From Candidatus Pacearchaeota archaeon (GTDB taxonomy: Archaea > Nanobdellota > Nanobdellia > Pacearchaeales > GW2011-AR1), in the NCBI GenBank assembly GCA_018304165.1, contig JAGVWS010000026.1:1-32159 (forward strand): DNA of 32,159 bases. Direction: 5' to 3'. A program made the position numbers and the translations under genes. Below are positions 8,411 through 16,559 of this stretch, piece by piece (position 1 is the first letter of the stretch; every line of letters begins with the position of its first letter). The notes under the pieces are model-generated. The model saw only the letters and a program-made list of their open reading frames with translations, was not told the origin of the DNA and ran no database searches.

Positions 8411-9109
8411 CTACTTCCCGTAATTCCTCTTTCTCCTCGAGAATTCCTCAATGCAGGCTTTCAAATCATCCTTGGTGAATTCAGGCCACATCTTGTCAAG
8501 GAAAATCCATTCGCTGTAAGTAGCCTGCCATGGAAGGAAATTACTGGTACGCCTTTCACCGCCCGTCCTGATGATGAGATCGGGCTCGTCCGGCATGTAG
8601 AGATTATTATTAATAATATCCTCATTAATATTCTTTGACTTGACTTTACTGTTAATAATTCTCTTAACAGCTTCAATTATTTCTTCTCGACCGCCATAGG
8701 CAATGGCGAAGTTAACTGTGAGAGGATTATTATCCTTAGTATTATCTTCTAATTCTTCACACCGCTTCATTATATCTTCGGGAAGAAGTTTTAGATTTCC
8801 TATAAAACGAATTCTTATGCCTTCTTCATTGAGCTCCTGCAAGTTCAGATTCCTTAATTCATTCCTGAATATTTTGAAGAGCATCTCAAGCTCATTCTTT
8901 GGGCGGCTGTTGATGTTGTCTACAGACAGGGCATAGAGGGTTAGTTCAGTAATGCCGTAATTCATGAAATATTTGAGCAGTTCGCGGATTTTTCCCGCTC
9001 CGTATTTATGGCCTTTCCAGGGTTCCTTCATGAGCCTTTTGGCAAAACGGCGGTTGCCATCGAGAATGATTGACACGTGTTTAGGAATACTAACATCTGA
9101 TTTTAACAT
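8411..9109 (-). CDS. uppS: Polyprenyl diphosphate synthase (UppS family)
   Basis: HVSIILDGNRRFAK, GHKYGAGKIRELLKY, TLYALSVDNINSRPKNELEMLF, DLIIRTGGERRTSNFLPWQATYSEWIF. Confidence 0.95.
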   Translation of the reverse strand: MLKSDVSIPKHVSIILDGNRRFAKRLMKEPWKGHKYGAGKIRELLKYFMNYGITELTLYALSVDNINSRPKNELEMLFKIFRNELRNLNLQELNEEGIRIRFIGNLKLLPEDIMKRCEELEDNTKDNNPLTVNFAIAYGGREEIIEAVKRIINSKVKSKNINEDIINNNLYMPDEPDLIIRTGGERRTSNFLPWQATYSEWIFLDKMWPEFTKDDLKACIEEFSRRKRNYGK

Positions 9110-9249
9110 GAGCTAATTGGAGAATTCAGGGATTTTAAGCTTTATGGAAAACAACTATAGTGAAAGACATAAGTCTTTCCCTAAATAGCCAATGACAAAG
9201 TGGGGAAATACTAAAGTCCTTGGCTATATATAAAAAAAGGTGATTGATA

Positions 9250-9433
9250 CATTTCCGCACTAATTTTTAATATAACTATTATCAATAACCTTTATGCTCA
9301 TTATCAATAACCATCTTAACCTTAATTAGTATGTCAGATAATTGCATGCAGCTGAGAGCAGCGTTTTACAGCTTATTAGTTAATTATTCTTGGTTCTGAG
9401 GTAACTTATTGGTGCGATTATTGTCTAATCACC
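9250..9433 (-). repeat. Copy B of ~185-bp dispersed intergenic repeat (inverted relative to copy A)
   Basis: Reverse complement ggtgattagacaataatcgcaccaataagttacctcagaaccaagaataattaact... matches 854-1035. Confidence 0.9.
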
Positions 9434-9582
9434 AAAAAATAATTCCGTTAGTAATCTGAGAAAATCATCAATTAACGTAAATCCATCTCCATCAATTATA
9501 CATGACTAATTTTATGCTATAACCACTGAACATAGATCAGTAGTGTAGCGGATCATAACCAGCTTATTTTTTCTTAACAACT

Positions 9583-10899
9583 CTATTCTCTTTTTTTCAC
9601 TTTGTTATTAGACTTTTTTTCTTTTTTAACACTTTTCTTAGCCTTAATTTCCTTGAACTTTGTGTAAGGCCAGAGAGCTTTTGGAATCTTTATTGAGCCG
9701 TCTGGCTGCTGATTATTATCAATGAGGCAGGCTATCATTCTTTCAGTGGCTATGGCTGTGTTGTTTAAGGTATTGACAAATTTCATCTCCCTGCCGTCGC
9801 TAAACCTGATGTTGCTGCGCCTTGCCTGGTAGTCTGTGCAGTTGGAGCAAGAGCCGAGTTCGCAATAAGCTTTTTGAGAAGGAAAGTAACCTTCAAAATC
9901 AATTGTCTTGACAGGAACGCGGCCCATTTCCTGGGATGAAAGAACAACAAAACGGAAAGGAATTTCCAGGGCTTTAAGCAATTGGCGCGAATTATCAAGA
10001 ATTAGCTCAAATTCTTTCCAAGCCTGCTCCGGTCTGCAGAAAACAAATTGTTCCACTTTCTCAAATTGGTGAACCCTGAAAATACCCTTTGTGTCTTTTC
10101 CATGTGCGCCAGCTTCCTTGCGGAAAGAAGTTGAAATGCCTGCAAAACGGATGGGCATCTCATTGCTTTGGATTTCTTTATTGTAATAATAGGCATTGAT
10201 TGCGTGCTCGGCAGTTCCTATAAGGTATAAGTCCTCGCCTTCAATCTTGTAAATCATCTCGTCAAAAATACCGAGAGGCAATGCGCCTTCAAGAACCTCT
10301 CTTCTAAGCATGAAGGGGGGCTGAATTAAAGTAAAATGTCTTTTTGCCAGGAAGTTAAGGGCAAAGGATATTATTGCATAGTTTAGCTTTACTAAATTAC
10401 CTTTAAGATAATAGAAACGCGAAGCAGATACATTTGAAGCAGTTTGAGTATCAAGCAGGTCAAGAGATTCTAAAATATCTGCATGGTCTTTATGAAGAAA
10501 TTTTGGCTTTGATATTTTGCCGTGTGTTTCAATGACCTTATTCCTGGAAGCGTCGCCGACTGGAACGCTTTTGTCAATTATGTTTGGAATCTCCTTCCAG
10601 AGCCTGTTTCTTTCGGTTTCTCTTTCCTTCATGACAGCTTCCAAACGGGCAAGTTCCTGCGGAATTTCTTTTGCTTGCTTGAGCAGAGAATCAGCATTCC
10701 TGCCGCTCTTTCGTGCGATATTAATATCTTCGGAAATCTTATTTCTCCTGCTTCTAAGCTCATCAACTTCTTTTTTTAGAGAACGCCAATCCTTGTCAAG
10801 CTTTAGCAGCTGGTCAACAACTGATTCATCCATGCCCCTCTTTTTCTGGCTGTCCTTGACAATGTCAGAAGCATCCCTGATGAGAGTGATATCAATCAT
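9583..10899 (-). CDS. serS: Seryl-tRNA synthetase
   Basis: MIDITLIRDASDIVKDSQKKRG coiled-coil N-terminus; class II motifs GTAEHAINAYY, STSFRKEAGAHGKDTKGIFRVHQFEKVEQF, NTLNNTAIATERMIACLIDNNQ. Confidence 0.95.
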   Translation of the reverse strand: MIDITLIRDASDIVKDSQKKRGMDESVVDQLLKLDKDWRSLKKEVDELRSRRNKISEDINIARKSGRNADSLLKQAKEIPQELARLEAVMKERETERNRLWKEIPNIIDKSVPVGDASRNKVIETHGKISKPKFLHKDHADILESLDLLDTQTASNVSASRFYYLKGNLVKLNYAIISFALNFLAKRHFTLIQPPFMLRREVLEGALPLGIFDEMIYKIEGEDLYLIGTAEHAINAYYYNKEIQSNEMPIRFAGISTSFRKEAGAHGKDTKGIFRVHQFEKVEQFVFCRPEQAWKEFELILDNSRQLLKALEIPFRFVVLSSQEMGRVPVKTIDFEGYFPSQKAYCELGSCSNCTDYQARRSNIRFSDGREMKFVNTLNNTAIATERMIACLIDNNQQPDGSIKIPKALWPYTKFKEIKAKKSVKKEKKSNNKVKKRE

Positions 10900-11612
10900 G
10901 ATTGAGAAACAATATTCAGCTTTAAATAAGTTACTTTTGAGGAGATTATCTGAAAATCCAGTTACATTTGCAGCATGAACAGCAAACAATTATTGCCGAT
11001 ACTATACATCTTATATTTGACCAAGGCATTAATACAAGCCGGTAAGTTAAATACACCTATTCTTAATTAATGCCTATTAATTCGTTACAGTCTACAAATG
11101 CCTAATTTTTCAATTAATGTAAATCCACCGTCTAACTTTTCAACATTCAACTTTTCTTACAAAAAAATGTAGCCACTAACCATTTTCAGGTTTTTTATTA
11201 ATAAAAGAAATCTTTAGATATTATTTTATCAAAGATAAAGTTGCCAATTATTGCCTTACAACAACTTAAAAAATCAATAATTTAAATAGATGGGAAGAAT
11301 TATGGTGTAGTGTAGTTAAAAGCTGATTGAACCATAATTTGTTAATTTTTGTTAAATATCAGCCGGGATTCACTCACTCAATATGAGGTTAAAGCCGGCG
11401 ATTGCTAGTTATATTGACAGTGACGATATGAAAAATTGTTAAAACTGTCACTCTGCCGCTTGTTTTTGCAACCTCACCAAGTCGTAGTGAATTTTTAATA
11501 TGTATTATGGAAAGGTTTAAAAACGAAAATAAGGGTTTTAATGTATAGTTTAGAAAACATATATTAAGTGTATGTTAAATATATGGCTCTAAACGACTAA
11601 GGACTAAGGAAA

Positions 11613-11879
11613 ATGAAAGACAATTTCGACATCTTTTTCAGGCGCAAGCCGGCTTTGATGCTGATAGCCCTGAAAAAAGTATCAAAAGCGAGATATGGGA
11701 GTGTTTTGGCTAAGGAAGTAGACTGCACTTACAGTCACGCAGTTAAAATACTGCAGACACTTGAGAAGCTTGGACTTGTTGTGTTTGAAAAACAGGGAAG
11801 GATAAAGATAATAAAGCTGACCAAGAAAGGAACAGAAATAGCAGACCATATAGAGGATATAAGGAAGATTCTGCAGTAA
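11613..11879 (+). CDS. Winged-helix DNA-binding protein (MarR/ArsR-like)
   Basis: YGSVLAKEVDCTYSHAVKILQTLEKLGLVVFEKQGRIKIIKLTKKGTEIADHI. Confidence 0.8.
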   Translation: MKDNFDIFFRRKPALMLIALKKVSKARYGSVLAKEVDCTYSHAVKILQTLEKLGLVVFEKQGRIKIIKLTKKGTEIADHIEDIRKILQ

Positions 11880-12045
11880 GGGCTTTTAATAAGAATTTAG
11901 CTAAAAACCATAAACTTAATTTTTGTTTAGTTTGGACTTTGTGAGAGATTCTGGGAGGTGAACCGTTTTATCTTGCTCAACTAAAAAGCCCGATAGACAA
12001 CACTGCCAACAGTATTCATCAGAGATACTTCAAATTCCTCAATCA

Positions 12046-12171
12046 TGGTCCCGAGGGGATTTGAACCCCCGACACCTTGGTTTCTCGATTATTCACATAA
12101 TCATGAGCCCTCAAACTTTCACAAGTTTAAGGTTAAGAGCCAAGTGCTCTGCCAGGCTGAGCTACGGAACC
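12046..12171 (-). tRNA. tRNA-Lys(CTT) with ~52-nt intron at canonical position 37/38
   Basis: Reverse strand GGTTCCGTAGCTCAGCCTGGCAGAGCACTTGGCTCTTA-[intron]-ACCAAGGTGTCGGGGGTTCAAATCCCCTCGGGACCA; acceptor, D, anticodon and T stems can be drawn; no encoded CCA. Confidence 0.85.
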
Positions 12172-12260
12172 GTAACTTATTATTCAGATAAAGATTATTT
12201 AAAAAGTTATTCTCGCTTACAGTATCTCTGATACAGCCACAATTTAGGAATAGAATCAGG

Positions 12261-12345
12261 AATTAACTATTAATGTTAAATCAATTCAGCAATTAGCAGG
12301 AAAATTCAAGAATTAACTATTAATGTTAAATCAATTCAGCAATTA
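12261..12345. repeat. 50-bp-period tandem duplication (about 2 copies)
   Basis: aattaactattaatgttaaatcaattcagcaatta at 12261-12295 and 12311-12345, exact. Confidence 0.95.
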
Positions 12346-12487
12346 TCAGCGAGCATGGATATCATCATCACTGCCGACAGCATTATTATCGCTAATAATC
12401 ATCTTTCTATTTATGTTATAATTCATCGAAGATACCCGCTCACTTATGCTAGTTGTCTTTTATCATAATCGATAAACCTAAAATATT

Positions 12488-13016
12488 CTAACTCCGAATG
12501 TAATTAATATACATAAAGTTTAGTCCAGCATCTTTCATGACCTCTGATTGGCTTTTTATTTTATAATATGGCGGGATAGCTGGAAAGAACAGGTCGCATT
12601 CAAAGTCACTGTAGACTCTTGTAAGATATATTCCTGCGCAGTCAGGATGAGTTATAGCGTCAGCATAGCTCCTTGCTCCTCCGATATGAAATGCGCTTTC
12701 AACATTATTCCTGTCTGCTCCAGCAATTTCAAGGGCGTCATCAAGGCTTCTTGCGACCGATATTTCTTGGGTTTGTTTTAGTCTCTTGCTTAACCTGCGG
12801 CTTATAACTATATTCTTCCTTCCTGGAAGGAAGCCCATGGGCAGAGAGTCCATGGTTTTTCTGCCCATTATTACTGCGTTTTGCTTTGATGGGTCAGAAG
12901 TCTTTGTTGTTAAATCTCTGAACCTCCTGATATCTGCAGGGATTCTCCAGGGTATTTTTCCGTCTTTGGAAAATACCATTCCTGATGTCAACGGCAACGA
13001 CGATGTGAAAGTTCAT
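12488..13016 (-). CDS. folA: Dihydrofolate reductase with apparent +1 frameshift in N-terminus
   Basis: One frame reads MNFHIVVAVDIRNGI; the adjacent frame continues SKDGKIPWRIPADIRRFRDLTTKTSDPSKQNAVIMGRKTMDSLP. Removing one T from a TTTT run joins them. Confidence 0.85.
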
Positions 13017-13185
13017 ATGAGATATTATTTTAGCGACTGACATATGTTTAATATTTGTATGTAACTTATGGTAATTCAATAGGCATTATTAATAGGGTTT
13101 AATGAAGTAAAGCTAACTTTCTTATTATAGCTGGATCTTAATTATGGTGTGCTTAATAGTAGTGATGAGTGTTATCAATGTGTTA

Positions 13186-14217
13186 TCACACAGCTACTCT
13201 AAAATCTATTTTTGGATGAGGGTCGTAGCCAGTGAGCTGAAAGTCCTCAAATACTAGCTTGTCGAGGGGCTTGCCTCTTGGAAGAGCCAGAGCTGGAAGG
13301 GGCTTGGGAGTTCGCGATAACTGAAGAAGCAGTCCCGGAATGTGGTCAGAGCATTCAAAACCTTTTTCTTCTGGAGGAGCATTTTCTTCAATCCATGATT
13401 TAGTTTTAAGATAATCTTCAGGTTTTTCAGCATGCCCGATTCTGTCCCGCAGTTCAGCGAGGTTTTTTTCATCTTCGTAAAATTTTCCTCTATTTTCTGC
13501 CTGCCCGCAGTAAATATGGGCATCAAGCAAAATCTGGGAAAATTCTACGCAGTCAAGGCCGGTTGCATTGCCTATAGCTTTTCCTAGGGTAGCATAACAG
13601 GCAATGTTGAAAGGCACTCCAAGAGCCATATCACATGAGCGCTGGCTCAAATGAACTTTCATTTTTCCTGTTCTTGAATTGGCGCTGATTGTAAATGTGT
13701 AATGGCATGGAGGAAGCCTGCTTGCTATGGCGTTTGCAGGATGCCATGCACTAACAACCATCCTTCTTGAATCCGGGTCTCTCTTTAAAGTATCAATAAC
13801 ATACGCTATTTGGTCAATGACTAGAGCACCGTTATCTTCTCTTTTTACATAAGGGCTTCTTTCATCAAGCCATGCCTCTCCATCCAGCATGGCTTCTTTT
13901 GAAGGAAGAGGAAACCTTCTCCAGAATCTTCCGTAAGCAGTTTCCAGATTCCCATTTTCATCAGCCCATGCATTCCAAATCCCTGTTTTCTGCCTTAAAT
14001 CTCTTATGTGGTGCTGGCCTGACAAATACCACACTAACTCATGAAAAAGGGATTTTGTAAATATTTTCTTGGTTGTTACTAATGGAAAAGAATCATCTGA
14101 TATTCTATACTTTCTCTCCACTGCGAAATCGGCGATAGTGTGGACGCCTGTGCGGGTGCCTAATTTAAAATCACCATTGAGCAGCACTTCTTTAACTGCG
14201 GAAAGATACTCCTGCAT
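13186..14217 (-). CDS. thyA: Thymidylate synthase (ThyA) with insertion after DAHIY motif
   Basis: GTRTGVHTI, FHELVWYLSG, RDPDSRRMVVSAWHPA, LPPCHYTF, LSQRSCDMALGVPFNIACYA, LLDAHIY, FQLTGYDPHPKIDFRVAV. Confidence 0.95.
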   Translation of the reverse strand: MQEYLSAVKEVLLNGDFKLGTRTGVHTIADFAVERKYRISDDSFPLVTTKKIFTKSLFHELVWYLSGQHHIRDLRQKTGIWNAWADENGNLETAYGRFWRRFPLPSKEAMLDGEAWLDERSPYVKREDNGALVIDQIAYVIDTLKRDPDSRRMVVSAWHPANAIASRLPPCHYTFTISANSRTGKMKVHLSQRSCDMALGVPFNIACYATLGKAIGNATGLDCVEFSQILLDAHIYCGQAENRGKFYEDEKNLAELRDRIGHAEKPEDYLKTKSWIEENAPPEEKGFECSDHIPGLLLQLSRTPKPLPALALPRGKPLDKLVFEDFQLTGYDPHPKIDFRVAV

Positions 14218-14417
14218 GAGTATTCCTACCAGAAAATTTCTTTATATAGATTGTTGTTGTGGGAAATTATAATTATTCTGTCTAGCTTTAGTAAAGAAGA
14301 AGGAATAAACCAATACTGGTAAGAACAGAACTTATGGTAAAAATAGTAATATTTGATCAATGTTTATGTAACTGATAAAAATTATGGTGATGGGGTAAAT
14401 TCGGCACTAAAAATGGC

Positions 14418-14528
14418 TTTGTTTAATAAGTAGTTGAATAATGATATTTTTTAAACAGCTAAGCATGAGTATTTTTGAATTTATGCTTAGCTGTTGATTA
14501 CTTATTAAACAAACAATAGTTATTCAAC
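14418..14528. repeat. Nested and crossing perfect inverted repeats (pseudoknot topology)
   Basis: TTTGTTTAATAAGTA 14418-14432 / TACTTATTAAACAAA 14499-14513 (15 bp); AACAGCTAAGCAT 14454-14466 / ATGCTTAGCTGTT 14483-14495 (13 bp); GTTGAATAA 14433-14441 / TTATTCAAC 14520-14528 (9 bp, crossing). Confidence 0.85.
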
Positions 14529-14613
14529 AAAGTTACTAAAAATAAGATGATTACTATTTATAGAACCTTTAAGCGAGGTTGTTATATGCAGTAAGATTAT
14601 AAGATTTATAAGT

Positions 14614-14922
14614 TTATCTATACTCTCTCCAGGAATACTTGCATTTGGTGCACTTGAAGAAGCGCGTTTCTGCCTCGTCTCCGGCGCGGGTCTGTATCGT
14701 CCAGAAATAAGCCTCTTTGTTTTTGCACTTCCTGCACTCAGCATTTGTTACGGGAAAGATGTCAACGTCTTTGTCTTTAATTATTCCCACTTCCGGCTTC
14801 TTTTCTATTTTTTCAGAACTCTTAATCTTAATAATTCCTTTTATGGTGTGGCCACACTTCATGCACTGGGAATTCTTCTTCTTGTTAATTATCAATCCTC
14901 CGCACTTAGGACAGAATTCCAT
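14614..14922 (-). CDS. tfs: Transcription factor S (TFIIS/RPB9-like)
   Basis: N-terminal CPKCGG..CMKCG ribbon; C-terminal CRKCKNKEAYFWTIQTRAGDEAETRFFKCTKCKYSWREY. Confidence 0.95.
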   Translation of the reverse strand: MEFCPKCGGLIINKKKNSQCMKCGHTIKGIIKIKSSEKIEKKPEVGIIKDKDVDIFPVTNAECRKCKNKEAYFWTIQTRAGDEAETRFFKCTKCKYSWREYR

Positions 14923-14974
14923 AACCTTCCTCTTGGAGCGAAGGGTTTTTAAAACTATCGATATGTTTTAAGTA

Positions 14975-15358
14975 GTGGTTTTAGAGAATTTAAATCAGGC
15001 GAGGCTTGCTGTAGCGCAGTTTCTGAATACAGACCTGATAAATAAGGGTTTTGTTTATTTTGATTATTATGACTTTGTCCATATAATTACAGGATTTATT
15101 ATAATGTGACTTCTCGTCAAGTACAAAATATTTGGCAGTTCAAGGCCAAAGCAGTATCTTGCTGTTGCTACTATTGAAATTTTGTGGGAGTCTTTTGAGT
15201 GGTTCTTCTATAGCAGGGGGTGGGCATTTATTCCGGACACTCCAGAGAATGTTGCATGGGATTTTATAATGGGTCTGTTTGGGGCATGGCTCTATTTGAT
15301 GGTTAGGGGAAGGAAGGGCATTGATATTTTTAACTTAGTCAAAAATCCCAGAAAATAA
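14975..15358 (+). pseudogene. Membrane protein (DUF2238/VanZ-like) interrupted by in-frame TGA at 15107-15109
   Basis: Single frame: VVLENLNQARLAVAQFLNTDLINKGFVYFDYYDFVHIITGFIIM*LLVKYKIFGSSRPKQYLAVATIEILWESFEWFFYSRGWAFIPDTPENVAWDFIMGLFGAWLYLMVRGRKGIDIFNLVKNPRK*; TATA-like TTTTTAAAA about 25 nt before GTG 14975. Confidence 0.7.
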
Positions 15359-15958
15359 AAGCTTCACCCAGCCGAGTTTTGGGATTTTAAGAACTGCTCT
15401 TCCTATTACCTGCTCATCTTTTATGTTATAATCAAGGGAGATGTGGTCAGGATTTCCGTCGCCCTTCGTAGTGTATGTAATGAGTGTATTCTCCCTGTTC
15501 TCGCCGCTCTCGCTGCTCTCGCCGCGGGCGTTATTTATTTCAACAATCCTATGAATTATCGGATGTCGCTGGCCGGCTTCAAAGACTATAATGTCTCCAG
15601 CCTTCGGAGTTTCATCTCCTATCAGAAGGATTATATCCCCTTTCTCAAAGCCTGACTTGAGAACCCATTTTCTTGCCTCTGAACGGGTGATGTTTTTGCT
15701 TTCGTACCATGCGTGGTTTTTGAGCCACCAGCCGTCAAACTCCCCGAAAATGAACGCGTTGTGAGACATGGATGATGATTCCACGACTACTAATGGCAGC
15801 TTTGTGCCGAGGAGAAGTGATAAGCCCGGAAAGAAAATAAATTTAATGAATAAGAAAATAACAACTAAAGAAACAACCCATCCGGCAAGGCTCTCGTCAT
15901 GCCAGAGAAAATTCCAGGATTTTTTGAGGAGATTTGAATTTCCTTTTTTGTCAGTCAT
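15335..15958 (-). CDS. Signal peptidase I (archaeal/ER S26B type)
   Basis: VVVESSSMSH, GDIILLIGDETPKAGDIIVFEAGQRHPIIHRIVEI, TKGDGNPDHISLDYNIKDEQVIGRAVLKIPKLGWVKL. Confidence 0.9.
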   Translation of the reverse strand: MTDKKGNSNLLKKSWNFLWHDESLAGWVVSLVVIFLFIKFIFFPGLSLLLGTKLPLVVVESSSMSHNAFIFGEFDGWWLKNHAWYESKNITRSEARKWVLKSGFEKGDIILLIGDETPKAGDIIVFEAGQRHPIIHRIVEINNARGESSESGENRENTLITYTTKGDGNPDHISLDYNIKDEQVIGRAVLKIPKLGWVKLLFSGIFD

Positions 15959-16070
15959 CTTTAATTTTTAGTCAAGGTCTTTTTTAAACGTTGGGATTCG
16001 TTCAATTCTGGCGGAGCATAACACACGGAGCATAACTTCCGAAAGATTTATAAATAGATATCTTATGTAT

Positions 16071-16112
16071 ATCTTTAATGTGTATACATCTTTAATGTGT
16101 ATACATCTTTAA
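16071..16112. repeat. 17-bp tandem repeat (about 2.5 copies) in the 5' region of the AbrB-like gene
   Basis: atctttaatgtgtatac x2 then atctttaa. Confidence 0.95.
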
Positions 16113-16396
16113 GAGAGACATTCAGAAATGGCTTTAGGATAAGGAGAGTTGAATGCCAGAAATGCGGAGAAAAAATAAATCATCCAGGAGACATGTCAGA
16201 ATATAATCAGTTCGTTGAATTAAAGAATAAAGAGTTCAAAGTCAAACTAAGACTTGTAGGTAATAGCTACGCCGTAAGCATTCCAAGAGAGATAATTAAT
16301 TTTATGAGGGAGCAGGAAGAAGTAATGAATGACATGGTACATATGTGCTTTGACAGCGCGAAAAGATTAAATATAACCTTCGGGGAAGAAGATTAA
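16097..16396 (+). CDS. Zinc-ribbon plus AbrB-like DNA-binding protein (start uncertain)
   Basis: CQKCGEKINHPGD then LRLVGNSYAVSIPREIINFMREQEEV. Confidence 0.65.
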   Translation: MYTSLRETFRNGFRIRRVECQKCGEKINHPGDMSEYNQFVELKNKEFKVKLRLVGNSYAVSIPREIINFMREQEEVMNDMVHMCFDSAKRLNITFGEED

Positions 16397-16459
16397 TAAT
16401 AAACCGATAACGATAAACAATAAATGAAAAAAGCAATTATAGTTACTAATAAAAAGATG

Positions 16460-16559
16460 AATTGTAATAGATAATATGGAAAAAGCAATTATAGTTACTA
16501 ATAAGACTACTAATAAAAAAGCCAAAAGTCAATTGTAATAGATAATATGGAAAAAGCAA
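16460..16559. repeat. Direct repeats (29 bp exact, 71-bp spacing) upstream of and running into the cdc48 5' end
   Basis: aattgtaatagataatatggaaaaagcaa at 16460-16488 and 16531-16559; aaaaagcaattatagttactaataa also duplicated just upstream. Confidence 0.95.

Noticed and set aside
12046-12171. Two split tRNA halves
   Set aside because: Both exons are collinear with a ~52-nt canonical-position intron; one intron-containing tRNA explains it.
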